From Siderastrea siderea (taxonomy: Eukaryota > Cnidaria > Anthozoa > Scleractinia > Rhizangiidae), in the NCBI GenBank assembly GCA_964030785.1, contig OZ034966.1, forward strand, positions 9,601,152 to 9,665,151: DNA of 64,000 nt, in the 5' to 3' direction. Positions within the stretch are counted from its first letter, which is position 1. Each line of letters begins with the position of its first letter. The position numbers and the translations under genes are program-made. Of this stretch, positions 21,081 through 32,541 are shown piece by piece. The notes under the pieces were generated by a model. That model had not been told where the DNA came from. It made no database searches and saw nothing but the letters and a program-made list of their open reading frames with translations.

Positions 21081-22244
21081 GCGAAGAAACTTGGAAAGTA
21101 GTCCATGGAGTTGTAATCTGTGCTATTTGAATTTATTCTGGGTCAGACGGCAAACAGATTACGAAAATTGACGGACATTATGTCGTTCGATCTCACACAA
21201 ATTGTAAATAGTGAACAAATCCATATAAAAACCATTAGGGAACTAACAAAACTGTGTGGATAACCCTGGACTGGCATTCCATACGATGAGAAGTGGTAAT
21301 AGCTAGTCCAAGTTGCATTGCTACGTTCCCCAGATACCGTGTAGGTTAAGCCCCGGGTGTGTGCCGGTAACTATTCAAGTCAATGAGAGTGTACTACGCG
21401 TCTTGCTACATTTCACTTGAGTTTAAACATCAAGCGAGTTGACGTATTAGGTAAATTGACTTAACCAAAAAGACAAAGTAAAAGGTCTGAAGTATTTGCA
21501 AATTTTCGTCACAAATCGTCAGTGTGCTGTTGCATGTGTTTGAATTATCCTTAGATGTCTCCCTAAACGTTCAATGTTTAGATTTCTAAGTTTAAGTTAA
21601 TTTTTTTGGAAATTTAACACTCCAAATATTTACAGAATATTATGTGATTTTTTTATCCAATTTGTTACACGACCATGTAGTTTCTCTCTATGTAAACCAA
21701 CCTTATAAATCTAATTGTTATGTAAATCGTAATTTATTGCGGAAACTTTAGCATTTCTTAGTTTCTCTATTGTAAAAACCAAAAATAAAGTTGAAACTTA
21801 ATTAAGTAAATAACATAAATTTTCAACAAAAGCAGTCTCATCTAAAGCGTTGAATTACAAAGCAGAGGATATAACTGAGTGAATCGAACATTCGGCGGCC
21901 GCTAGGAGTTGAAAAATCGATTTCAACAAATATACATTTTTTTAGCTCAGTTAAGCTACAAATTAAGAGGGCATCACTTCTGTCTTTTATCGTCTATTTC
22001 GTAACAGAGAGAATTCGATTCTGCTCGATGCGATTTAAGTAATCAAACTCAAAGAAATCCCATCAGTTCGATCAAGTTCCAGTTGAAATTTCTTCCCATC
22101 AGCTAACCAAAGTTTTGTGCCAGGCTATACGTAAACATTGTTATAATCGCAAGTTACATTTTGTGCTTATCATTTTTCAGTCCACACCATTATTTAACTA
22201 ATTACCATCACTGAATTTGGATCTTGAAAAGTGGAATTTTTGGA
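21080..22244. other. Non-coding stretch, nothing recognised
   Basis: AT-rich sequence with no convincing reading frame, RNA gene or repeat boundary on either strand. Confidence 0.5.
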
Positions 22245-22612
22245 TCAGGGTTCCACTGCTTGCACTGCACCATAAATGGGGTCTTTAAACTGGGACCACG
22301 CATGGACGAAGCAGTTAGTCATTCGGCAATCCTCATACTGTGCCACAATCTAACTTCCCTATAGAGCCCTGTTCCACATGTTCACCTCTGAAACTTGACC
22401 AGGTCCAAACGCGCCGTTCATTTCAAACCCGCCTCCCATATTGTCCTGGTCCTGTCCGAGCACAACAGTACCTCCACTTTTGATCACATGGCCTGTCCTC
22501 AGATTTTGTCCGTGGTCTGTGAGTTGGCCATCCAAGTACAGTTGGTAACTGCCATCAGTGTTGTCCCATGTCACGCAGATGTAGTGCCACTAAGTGTCTT
22601 CGATCTTGCTGT
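22245..22612 (-). pseudogene. Pentraxin-like terminal exon with three in-frame TAG codons
   Basis: After an acceptor (tttttaag) the - strand reads DFNSKIEDT, TAG, then WHYICVTWDNTDGSYQLYLD and GGTVVLGQDQDNMGGGF, and ends with the MWNRAL motif. It continues past two more TAGs to IVAQYEDCRMTNCFVHAWSQ before a TGA at 22245-22247. YICVTW and YEDCR carry the two cysteines that form the pentraxin disulphide. Three TAG stops, at sites expected to hold Glu/Gln, Ser and Glu, make it a pseudogene. It could be the 3' end of the - strand PAN gene, or a separate relic. No indels are seen. Confidence 0.75.
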
Positions 22613-22726
22613 TGAAGTCCCTTAAAAATAACGATGTTCTTGTTTTTGCACTGACAGAATCAAGAAATATTTTCTATTAAATAGCAAGAACTTGTGAGAA
22701 AAGTCTCTATCAGATTGTGTTCTTCC

Positions 22727-22894
22727 ATAGACTACGAGCAGCCTCTCTTTCCGCTCAGGGATGGTCGAGGAAAACGAACAATTGAGCGAGCGCAACTGAT
22801 CGCCTGCCGCGTTGAAACGTGACGCGCGTCGCTCTATCGCTTGTTCGTTTCCCTCGACTTTCCTGAACGGAAAGAGAGACCGTTCGTAGTCTAG
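22727..22894. mobile_element. Hairpin MITE of about 170 bp
   Basis: The left end actacgagcagcctctctttcc pairs with the right end, whose reverse complement begins actacgaacggtctctctt. An inner pair (cgaggaaaacgaacaa / ttgttcgtttccctcg) extends the stem. It sits about 115 bp upstream of the pentraxin exon and may interrupt its preceding exon (a possible coding block at 22895-23005 reads ETLVEFPVFALEEL). Confidence 0.8.
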
Positions 22895-23317
22895 TTCTTC
22901 TAAGGCAAACACTGGAAATTCCACCAAAGTCTCCGCAAACAAATTAGATAGCTTGGATGTTATTTCATATTGGCAGGACGACAGTACCGCATATAATTCT
23001 GCCACCGCGCTAATAAGAGGTTCGTAAGCGACATAGGCCAGGAAGGTTCCCAGGAGTGTAAATCACTTTGTGATGAAGGCCCCCTCATTAAAGATTTTTT
23101 TGTAAGAAAAAAAAACATTGAAAAAGTGTTTACATAATTCCGATGCCAGTTTTATTCTGGTAGGAGCCGAAAACTTCACACCTCTTTTAGATAAGCCGTT
23201 TTCTGGCGTTGTGAGCTTCAATAAAAGAAACATGCAACGAATACAGCATCTATATATGGTACTATTATGAGTTTTCTTACAGGGAAAAGAGAATCGATCA
23301 GATAAAGTTACTGGGAA

Positions 23318-23425
23318 GAACTCGCACCGGTGTAACTCGTCCTGACATAGGATTTTTGCACAAGGTGTCATGTAAACGAATACAAAGTCACAGGAGAGAG
23401 CTGTGATGAACTCGCACTGGTATGA
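23318..23425. repeat. Dispersed repeat with actcgcactggtatga words
   Basis: Copies of an actcgcaccggtgtaactcg-type sequence occur here and again at 30689-30820. The family is unknown; short internal repetition is visible. Confidence 0.4.
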
Positions 23426-23569
23426 ATGCGTATCAGTGTCTAGTAAAATCCTCCTTAGAGAAAATTGACTGTAGTCTCTTAAGAGGCTGTTAAACTGGAG
23501 TTATCAACTACGATACTTCGTAAAAGTATCAGCCATTCCACAAGGGGAAAGAAGACGAAATACATATAA

Positions 23570-24652
23570 GGCGCCAGCTCCTAAAGGACTTTGACTTTTT
23601 TGCTAGAAGAATGCGCTTACAATATATTTTTCATGGGGAAGATAACGAACCGCACCCCTTCCACGTTAAATCAACTGGATTCCGCCAGTTCAACCATCAG
23701 TAGCTTTGGAAAGTTACCTTGAAGAGATTAAAGTTCTACTTGCAGAGATACAACTTAAAAAGCCAAAGAATAATATATCTAACGCAGAACGAAGGGCCCT
23801 TAAAACACTTAGAGAAAACCGCAACATAAATATTAAAAAAGCGGACAAAGGGACACGCACTGTCGTCCTGAACACTGAAGATAAAGTCCAAGAGGGACAA
23901 ATTCAATTAAACAACGTCGAACACTACAGGCCCCTTGAAAGTGCTATGGCTTTAGAGACGTCTCTCAGAGTTAAACAACTAGTTAGCGAACTCCACCAAC
24001 ACAAACATATTGATGACATGACTAAACGATGGCTTTGTCAAACGCCAAACCCGCCTCGCGTACCAGTGTTCTACACGCTTACAAAACTACACAAACTAAC
24101 TCTGGTTGGAAGACCTATAATAACTGGTTGCGATGGTCCGACAGAGAGACTGTCACCATTTTTAGACAAACTGCTGCAACCCATAGCACTAAAGCAAAAA
24201 TCATATCTAAAGGACACGACCGACTTTATCAATTTCATTGAAAGAACGAGAGTACCAGAAAAGGCTGTCCTTGTTCAATGGACGTTACGAGCTTAGACAC
24301 AAATATACCTCAGAAGGAGGGGGTAGAAACAGTGTGCAAAGCATATGACGCTTTCTATATAAAAGAAACCCCCATCCCGACAGAATATCTCAAAAGAGCG
24401 CTAAAACTCGTCCTTCAAGAAAACTCATTCAATTTTAATAAAAAAAAAACCTAACTCCAAACACATAGAACACCCATGGATACTAAGATGGTAGTCGCCT
24501 TTGCCAACATTTTTATGGGGACGGTAGAATCACATCCGTAGCGTTCTAAAACCACTCGTCTGGAAAAGGTATATTGATGATATATTATCGACCTGGAATA
24601 TAAACAAAGACGAAGTCACGCAATTCATTGAACAAGCAAATAGCCACCACCC
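23570..24652 (+). mobile_element. Penelope-like element, RT fragment
   Basis: The + strand reads FDFFARRMRLQYIFHGE at about 23590, then SNAERRALKTLRENRNINIKK and FYTLTKLHK. TGCDGPTERLSPFLDKLLQP follows, and after frameshifts VETVCKAYDAFYIK and RYIDDILSTWNINKDEV. These blocks are the Penelope-clade RT, with the catalytic YIDD preserved near 24560. Frameshifts and stops (for example about 24294 and 24450) break it. It ends abruptly near 24652, where BEL/Pao sequence in the opposite orientation begins. The GIY-YIG endonuclease part is absent. Confidence 0.85.
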
Positions 24653-24806
24653 CCACCACGCTACGACCTCGCTCGATGGCTTTTTTTCTTTGCTCGCCTC
24701 AGTTGAACGTGCTAATATTGGTTGTTCTGGCCATTCGTCTTCATGCTGCAACCACTCAGGTCCAATGAACCAGTTTCTCTTCTCCATCTTGTCCAAAGAC
24801 GCGCCT

Positions 24807-25700
24807 CTAGCTACTTCCTAGATCTGCTATGTTCTTGTCTGTCGGGCAATATTTCCAGGAAATATTGAGCTCTTCTGTCATCTTCGCGATTTTCCGCACA
24901 CAATTTGCCACGAACACTTTCCAATTCCTCCCAGGACTCCTCAGCCAATAAAGGGCCACTGTACTGTCCATCCATATGGTAATGGATGAAACAGGCCACC
25001 TGTTGAGAGCTTGTCGAACATTTGTTGCCATGTTTGCTGCCATTTGTCCTGCCACCAGTTCCAGCCTGGGCATCGTAGTATTCTTTTTGGAGATTCTTGA
25101 CTTCGAGGTCAGAAGTCCTTGCACTGTGCCAGAATCTTGCTTGACAACAGCTATCGTTGCTGCGGAACAGGCCAGGCTGCTTGCGTCGGCAAAAAGATGG
25201 AGAGTGATAGATTTAACCTCATTAGACTGTCTCACAAGGCTTCTAGGAACCTTCACACTTCGGAGTTGAGCTATCCATTTCAACCATGCCTTGGCTAAAC
25301 TCTCAGATACCACTGCGTGCCATCCCAGTTTCTCGTCACAAGCTTTTCTGTAAATGTGTTTGCCCTCGACCATGGTGGGGGACAGGATACCTAGTGGATC
25401 ATACACTTTCCCCAGATGACTAAGGATGCTTTTCTTCGTAACGGGCGTATCCTTGCTGAATGGTGGAATTTTGATTTCTAGAGTGTCGTCCTCTTTGTCC
25501 CAAACCTGTCCTAGTATCTTGCTGGGGTTCGGCATGTTCTGATCTTCCAACTCCTTTATGTTCGACTCCCACTTGTGCACTGTGAATTTAGCATCTTCCA
25601 GTATGTGAGTAGTTTCTTCTTTAAACTTTTCCATTTCCTCTACCTGTCCTCCTGTCTTCAGAAGGTTGTCTACATAAGTGTTGCTTCTCAACTCTTCCAC
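24807..25700 (-). pseudogene. BEL/Pao RT C-terminal part and RNase H
   Basis: The 297-codon open block begins near the RT active-site region (NTYVDNLLKTGG; the usual YVDD is YVDN here). It continues through the A17-like connection (SILSHLGKVYDPLGILSPTM) to an RNase H domain (LHLFADASSLA, PRLELVAGQMA, IWMDSTVALYWL, KNIADLGSS). The final ADLGSS replaces the usual ADL(A/P)SR. The frame is separated from the upstream RT block by a frameshift, so the polyprotein is not produced intact. Confidence 0.85.
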
Positions 25701-25753
25701 CGTCTCCGCGAACTCTTCCGGAGGTTGATCGAGGTGGTGTCACAGAGTAGCTC

Positions 25754-26545
25754 CTAAAATGAAGGGACTGGCTTCTGCACCGAATGGTACTCTTGCAAAT
25801 AGCAAATGTTCTTCCTTTCCGTTAAGGTTGAAGAGAAACCGAAAAGCGTCCCTGTCTTCCTCTTTATCCCGATTTGTAGGAATGCCTTCTTGCTGTCTCC
25901 CAGCAGAAGGTTCTCAGACATCCTTGATCTGATCATTATGTCCCAAAGAAGGCCCTTCCCAAGGGAAGGGCCAATGTACATGCATTCGTTTATGCTTGCG
26001 GCTAGAGGGTGAAGTTTGGCACTGGCGTCGAACACCATTCTTACCTTTGTTGTAACAGCTTCCGTTCGAACGACAGCTTTGTGTGACAGATAGAACACCT
26101 GTTCCCCCGTTTGTTTGGTTGGGATTCTTTCGACTATTCCTTCTTCTAATTGTTCTTCGACTATCTGTTTGTAGTCAGCCTTCAGTTGTTCGTTTCGTCC
26201 TAGTTTCCTCTCCATGTTTTGTAAGCGTCTCCGGCTTTGTTCTTCATTGGTTTCATCCAGCTTGGCTCCCGGTATCCAAGGAATGTTTACCTCGTACCTC
26301 CCGTCAGGCTTCCTTACTACGTTCTCCTTGAATTCCGTGTGGACATCAAATTCGTCATCTTCACCTCTGTCCCTGACCCCCAAGACATCTAAGCTGTAAA
26401 GTCGCTCATAGTCACTTGACTCCCTGCTGAAGAAGCTCTGGCTGTCTGTATCGAGATAGGCCCAGAAAATTTTTCCTTTTATCTTCACAGGTATTATGGC
26501 GGGCAATGACCATTCTTCCACTGAAGGGGAATAGCTTGTTAGCAC
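25754..26545 (-). pseudogene. BEL/Pao protease-like and RT N-terminal block
   Basis: The 263-codon frame holds a degenerate aspartic protease remnant (FWAYLDTDSQSFF, lacking a clear DSGA). After a long linker comes the Pao RT N-terminus (FYLSHKAVVR, RMVFDASAKLHPLAASINEC, LLGDSKKAFLQIGI). The first catalytic RT aspartate region reads LLGDSKKAFLQ. A frameshift follows near 25800. It belongs to the element at 24660-28210. Confidence 0.8.
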
Positions 26546-26639
26546 TGTTCCGCTTTCACCTGGTGCTCCATCTTGAACGTTGTCACAAAGACTTGTGTGA
26601 TGCCTGGACTTTCATCTAAAACACCCTCAGCTGCGACAA

Positions 26640-26690
26640 TGTTTCCCCCAGTGTCCTAGGCGGCCACAGTTAAAACACAATTTCTTCTCT
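26640..26690 (-). other. BEL/Pao zinc knuckle (CCHC)
   Basis: The - strand reads CFNCGRLGHWGKHC, a C-x2-C-x4-H-x4-C nucleocapsid knuckle, between the gag block and the protease-like region. It is in a different frame from its neighbours, consistent with a decayed polyprotein. Confidence 0.75.
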
Positions 26691-27012
26691 TGGAAGAACT
26701 ACCTTCTTGCCTCCACTGTTTTCACGACCTCGCATGCATCTCCCCAATGTTTTCCCTCACAATAGATACAGATGGGGTCTCCTTTTTCTCTGTGGTACCA
26801 ATGCTTCTCCTTTTTCTGTCGCACTTCCCCACTGTTTCCAGGCGAATCGTCTACTTTATGCCTTCTTAACCACTGTTGTAGATTGTCGATCAAATCGGTC
26901 ATTGACCATTTCTCCCAGTCATCGTCTGTTCTCACTAGATCAGGCTTTACGTGTGATTATGGTCACAACGAGCCCTCTTAGCATCTCTGCCTCCCCCAGA
27001 GTCTGTAGGGCG

Positions 27013-27873
27013 TCATATTTTACTTAGGTTCTCATATAATTCCTTCACTCTGTAGTAATTTGTGCCCTTTATGACAGGTAAATTAATGATCTCGTCCATG
27101 TGAGCGTTAACTACGAGTTTTGTTTGACCAAATTCCTTTTCCAATCTGTCCCACGCCGTCTTATATCCCACTGTACTAGGTTTTAGATTTGAAACGCGTT
27201 CTCTTACCTTGGGCGAGACCATCTCCAAGAGATATCCAAATTTCTCTTCATCTGATATCGGTTTGTTGTAAACTTGCGTCACGAACATGTTTTCAAATCT
27301 CACCCAGTCGGTAGGTGTTCCTTTAAAAGGAGTGACCCACAGCTTTGGTAACTTCTTTGTCGTAGCGCGAACGTTATTTTCCAATTCCAATTTCTTTTGC
27401 GTATGTTCAAGCTCTGCGTCAAGTTTTTCCTCCCACATCTGCCTTTGTCTTTCGTGCATTTCACCTTGATATCGCCTGTCTTTCTCATATTTTAACTCCA
27501 AGTTTTCTCTCTCGGTCGGTTGGGCTTTCTGTTTTTCCCTCTTCTCCAGTACCTTCAACAAGCTCTCTCTTTTGTCGATGAAAGGAGAATATTTCGCCTT
27601 TGTATCCTTTTTCCATTGTCGCACGTCTCTTGGTGTGTAAACATCCCGTCCCAATTTCAGTTCTTGCATTTGGGACACGAGGTCGTTAACCCGATCCAGT
27701 ATTTCATCGGTTCTCTTGCACACCACTGCCATTTCTTTAAAATCGCCGCTTTCGATTAATTCTTCTGTATCTCCCAAATAGTAATCAAGCTTGTCGATTT
27801 CTTTTTTGATATCCTTTTCGAATTTTTTCTCGTCCTCGCTAAGACCCTCCGCTTCTGCTTCAGCGTCTTTCAT
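27013..27873 (-). pseudogene. BEL/Pao gag (DUF1759-like)
   Basis: The 286-codon frame starts MKDAEAEAEGLSEDEKKF. It has a long charged coiled-coil region, then the BEL gag block LPKLWVTPFKGTPTDWVRFE followed by FGYLLEMVSPKVRERV and AWDRLEKEFGQ. It opens about 120 bases after the primer-binding site and is the best preserved part of the element. It stops early (NLSKI) and the knuckle lies in another frame. Confidence 0.85.
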
Positions 27874-27977
27874 GTTTACTCAACGCTTCGACCACGCAAT
27901 AAACGACGCCTCAATTCCTCTGTTCCTGAAATGTTCCTCTTGAGTCCCTGTTTCCGCCGTTCCACGGTCGAGATCCT

Positions 27978-27995
27978 GGTCCCGGCACCACTTTT
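27978..27995 (-). other. Primer-binding site of the BEL/Pao element
   Basis: Directly after the LTR (- strand) comes a tggtgccgggacc sequence, the usual position and form of a tRNA primer-binding site. The priming tRNA was not determined. Confidence 0.6.
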
Positions 27996-28210
27996 TGTAC
28001 CGAACTTGTGGGGTACAAAATAACTCACTCACTTGTAACAACCAATTTACGCTTTTATAGTGTCTTTCGCAACGAACCTCTCCCCGATTTACAATGAATC
28101 ATAATTCTTCTCGACTACAATGGAATTCGACTCCCTATGATCACAAATGTCAATCAAACAGAACACATAAAACGTCTCGTCCGGTTTCGAATGTAAACAC
28201 TGTCACGACA
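27996..28210 (-). repeat. 5' LTR of the BEL/Pao element
   Basis: The - strand segment begins tgtcgtgacagtg and ends cggtaca (TG...CA), about 215 bp, directly before the primer-binding site. Its partner is absent because the element is truncated, so the outer boundary rests on the TG terminus alone. Confidence 0.65.
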
Positions 28211-28224
28211 TTTCCGGTCAGGGA

Positions 28225-30440
28225 TGGGGGATTTTTTCTGGAACTACTGCATTTCTGACTTCTTTTTGATTAGACGTTACTAGCCATTTTTGTACCATTG
28301 GATGTTGGTGATCAGAAATTCAATAAGGGTTGTGGGATCAGAAATTCTCAATGGGTCTGGTCACTAGCCGTTTTCAATCAGTTATTATAAGGGACAGGGA
28401 ATTGAAACTTCTGAGGCCTTAATAATAACTCAAAATAACCAGCTTGTTTAGTCAATAAGGGGTGAGAAATCAGAACTTCTGAATCTCTTTGTAGTTAGAG
28501 GTAACTAGCCGTTTTTCATTAGATATGTGTTTGGGGATTCAGAAATTCTGGACACTTATACAGTCAGAGGTAACCAGTCCTTCTTGTCCATGTAAGTGTT
28601 AGCTGGGATCAGAAATTATGAATCCTTCAAAAGTCAGAGGTAACCAGCCCTTTTTGGTCATTTAAGTCTTAGGGGTTCAGAATTTCTGAAACCATGAAGA
28701 ATCAGAGGTAACTCGGTCCTTTGTGTTTGATTGAGTAGTAGGGGGGGGGGTCAGAATTTCTGAACCCTTTTACTTTCAGAGGTAAGCAGCCATTTTTTAT
28801 ACAATTAAGTGTCAGTAGGGGGATCAGAATTCTGAACGCTTTTACTTCCAGAGGTAGCCAGCCATTTTTATTCAATTAAGTGTTAGGAGGTTCAGAATTT
28901 CTGAACCCTTTTACTTTCAGAGGTAACCGGCAATTTTTTATTCAATTAAGTGTTAGGGGGATCAGAATTTCTGAACCCTTTTACTTTCAGAGGTAGCCAG
29001 CCATTTTTATTCGATTAAGTGTTAGGGGATTCAGAATTTCTGAACCCTTTTGCTTTCAGAGGTAACCAGCCATTTTTTATTCAATTAAGTGTTAGGGGGT
29101 TCAGAATTTCTGAACCCTTTTACTTTCAGAGGTAATTAGCCATTTTTATTCGGTTAAGTGTTAGGGGGATCAGAATTTCTGAACCCTTTTACTTCTAGAG
29201 GTGACCAGCCATTTTTATTCAATTAAGTGTTAGGGGTTCAGAATTTCTGAACCCTTTTACATTCAGAGGTAACCAGCCATTGTTTATTCAATTAAGTGTT
29301 AGGGGGGTCAAAATGTCTGAACCCTTTTACTTTCAGAGGTAGCCAGCCATTTTTTATTCAATTAAGTGTTAGGGGGATCAGAATTTCTGAACCCTTTTAC
29401 TTTCAGAGGTAACCAGCCATTTTTACTCGGTTAAGTGTTAGGGGGATGAGAATTTCTGAACCCTTTACTTCTAGAGGAAATCAGCCACTTTTATTCAAGT
29501 GTTAGTGTTCAAAAATTGTGAATCCTTTTACTTCCAGAGGTAACCAGCCATTTTTATTCAATTAAGTGCTAGGGGTTCAGAATTTCTGAACCCTTTTACT
29601 TTCAGAGGTAACCAGCTATTTTTATTCAACTAAGTGTTAGGGGGAACAGAATTTCTGAACCCTTTTACTTTCAGAGGTAACTAGCCTTTTTTATTCATTT
29701 AGTGTTAGGGGTTCAGAATTTCTGAACCCTTTTACTTTCAGAGGTAACTAGCCTTTTTTATTTATTTAGTATTAGGGGTTCAGAATTTCTGAACCCTTTT
29801 ACTTTCAGAGGTAACTAGCCTTGCTTATTCATTTAGTGTTAGGGGTTCAGAATTTCTGAACCCTTTTACTTTCAGAGGTAACTAGCCTTTTTTATTCATT
29901 TAGTGTTAGGGGTTCAGAATTTCTGAACCCTTTTACTTTCAGAGGTAACTAGCCTTTTTTTTTTCATTTAGTGTTAGGGGTTCAGAATTTCTGAACCCTT
30001 TTACTTTCAGAGGTAACTAGCCTTGCTTATTCATTTAGTGTTAGGGGTTCAGAATTTCTGAACCCTTTTACTTTCAGAGGTAACTAGCCTTTTTTATTCA
30101 TTTAGTGTTAGGGGTTCAGAATTTCTGAACCCTTTTACTTTCAGAGGTAACTAGCCTTTTTTTTTTCATTTAGTGTTAGGGGTTCAGAATTTCTGAACCC
30201 TTTTACTTTCAGAGGTAACTAGCCTTTTTTGTTCATTTAGTGTTAGGGGTTCAGAACCCTTTTGCAATGAGATGTAACCAGCCATTTTGGTTTGTATAAG
30301 TGTTAGGGGGTTCAGAATTTCTGAGCCCTTGTAGAATCAAAGAAAACCAGCCCATTTGGCTTATTTAAGTGTTAGGGGGTTCAGAAATACCGAATCCCTT
30401 TAAAATCAGAGGTAACTTGTCGTTTTTTCTCAGTACGTTT
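28225..30440. repeat. 67-bp minisatellite, about 30 units, with palindromic core
   Basis: Units of 67-70 bp follow one another for 2.2 kb. Each contains ggttcagaatttctgaacc, a near-perfect 19-bp palindrome, followed by cttttactttcagaggtaac and a tagcc(a/t)ttttttattca...agtgttag spacer. Units between 29700 and 30240 are almost identical, while the outer units are more diverged, the usual pattern for arrays homogenised at their centre. It starts 15 bp beyond the BEL LTR. No coding function is likely. Confidence 0.95.
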
Positions 30441-31766
30441 TGGGGGTTCAGTAATTTTGTAGTCTCTAAGAAATAAAGAGCAACAGTGAGTAGAATAAAG
30501 ACTTTTGACCGAATTGGAAAGTTTGTTCTCTTCCTCCCCATTTTCCACCTTTCATTTACCCAGTTTCTTTCGGAATATCCAAACTTTTCAATGTGACATG
30601 GTAATTTTACACTGAACTTGCCTAAATCGTAATGCCACATTTTAGTTTGGAGGGCGTTACTGGTATAAACATACCAGTACAGCAACCGGGGTGAACTCGT
30701 ACCGGTATGACTCGCACTGGTATGGCTGTAATGGTATCATCCAGTAAACGAACACAGAGCCTCAATGCAAGGGGGAACTGGGATGAACGTGTACCGGGAT
30801 GAAAGTCATACCGCTATAATACCCCTTATGTGTGTGCTGAGTTTGTTATTGCTGGTTTCTGTTCTTTTACCAAGGCTTTTTTTTTCTGCGTTGCCGACTT
30901 CTTTTGTCCCTCTATTTTTAAATTCTTATTGAGATCTCAGAACCGAAGGTTACGCGTTACCGATTTGATCAGTCGTAACACTGTTAAGTCTTATCCTTTA
31001 AAACAGAGGCGATTTATCTTATATAAATGATGAGGGAACAGCATTGCATGGCTGTAAAGCTATTTTCTTGTCCGTTTTTTCCGAGTGTTTTTCCTAATTT
31101 CAAATCTGAAGCCCAGCAGCTCTATTCTTACTTTCATTTTCATTATAATCTGTTTACGTTTAAGCGTGGGTGATGACTCTTGTGCTGGTGATGACTCCAC
31201 AACTTAGAATGCCAGATAAGTGGATGTTAGATTTATGTCAGCAATTTAAACAATTGTTTATTAGGCTAAAAAATCAAGATTATAACAAGAATTGAGCCCA
31301 TCTCGTCCTCAATACCGGTACGTTGTTCTACAACCTGTGCTGTGAAGTTTGCTACGATGGAAGCAGGGTCAATAGAGGGCTTTAATATCCCCTATGTTGA
31401 ATAGATGGTGTAACATATGATGAATATATGACAGACACATATAGTGGTTTAAACATCAAATGACAATTAGCAAGGTGACTTGCACATGTCTAGTTAATCG
31501 CTTACCTCAGACAGCGAACATTTCGGCCGAATCACTAGAAGAGAAAGCCCCGTGAAAGATCAAGAAGCAATCCTTGTTGATTAGTCTGCCCACAATTTTG
31601 GAAACCGAAAATGCGAATCGTTTTTCCCTTATCCAGTCCCAAAACACCCAACGTCCAACTTCACTTGCATCCAATCTCCCCTCCACCAAAAATAAATTAC
31701 ATAACTAGGCGGGTATGAGTCAGCCAGATATGGTTATAATTTTAATACAAAACTCTGCAAACCAAC
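30441..31766. other. Non-coding stretch with one dispersed repeat
   Basis: Copies of the accggtatgactcgcactgg repeat lie at 30689-30820. An open - strand frame at 31507-31689 has a plausible flanking donor but no recognisable domain. Otherwise nothing is recognised. Confidence 0.45.
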
Positions 31767-31913
31767 CTTTTGCGTCCACATAACAATGTACCAGAGTTGT
31801 CTTTACGGAGCTGTCAAGCTTCAACCAGTTTTTACAGAGAGCTTCCTCTCCTTCACCCGCCTTAACTTCTTCGCACGACTCTACAGGCACTTCTCGAATG
31901 GAAGCGAGAGGAA
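31767..31913 (-). CDS. Second exon of the - strand PAN gene, unknown 48-residue module
   Basis: Lies between an acceptor (tttgtacag) and a donor (gttggt); 147 nt, phase 1-1, open throughout. Its phase matches the donor of the PAN exon. It encodes PLASIREVPVESCEEVKAGE...LCKNWLKLDSSVKTTLVHCY with three cysteines. I do not recognise the domain; the VHCYVD ending is faintly like the start of fibrinogen-related modules. The next exons of the gene were not found with confidence. Confidence 0.5.
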
Positions 31914-32541
31914 CTGTACAAATAAAAGGGGAAAAATTAATACATGCATTTTCATATATGTCGTCTCAGCAAGAAGATCATGAGTTACTTTGCTTCTTAT
32001 GGAGGAGGGTGGAGATTTTTTTCAGCAACTACTCCCTTCATGAGTGCTTGCTTATCTCGAAGAGACTTTTAAAACAGCAGCGCTATAAGTCATTGTATTA
32101 CCCTGATTTTGCAGATAGCGTACGCTATTTTTTTTATCAAAAGAAGCATTTCCAAATATTGCAACAAAGCAAACCCCTTCACCCATGTTGGGGGTACCAC
32201 GTTTGCTTGTACGTTCGGGGTTTGAGTAGGAAACATGAGTCACTCCAGAGCATTTGTAGTTAAGTTTAAGTAAATTAGCAGAAAGAGTAACAGATGTGGC
32301 TAACAATATGTTTGCGTTCTAGCATAGTCTGATGTGAGGGCACTAGAGACAGGTTACTGAAAACTGAATATATGGGATAACAGTTACTCGAAATCTTTTG
32401 AAAACCTCTTAGGTACCTGTATTCATTGAAGAAAACCTTTCAAACTGGTTTGTCACAGAACAAATACTGTAAGGTAGTTGTACTCATTTTGGGTGCCATT
32501 TTAGGTTTGGGTGTTAGCTAGATGTATTTAAAAATACTTAC

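Larger units (their letters stand above)
24660..28210 (-). mobile_element. BEL/Pao LTR retrotransposon, 3'-truncated and decayed
   Basis: On the - strand the order is LTR (28210-27996), gag, zinc knuckle, protease-like region, Pao-type RT, RNase H and the start of the linker to integrase. The element stops at the junction with the Penelope fragment, and the integrase and 3' LTR are missing. Several frameshifts separate the blocks. This gene order and the DUF1759/Peptidase_A17-like blocks define BEL/Pao. No reconstruction was attempted. Confidence 0.88.

Noticed and set aside
31507..31689. Possible third exon of the - strand PAN gene
   Set aside because: The acceptor lacks a pyrimidine tract, the frame ends in TGA just before a donor, and no domain is visible.
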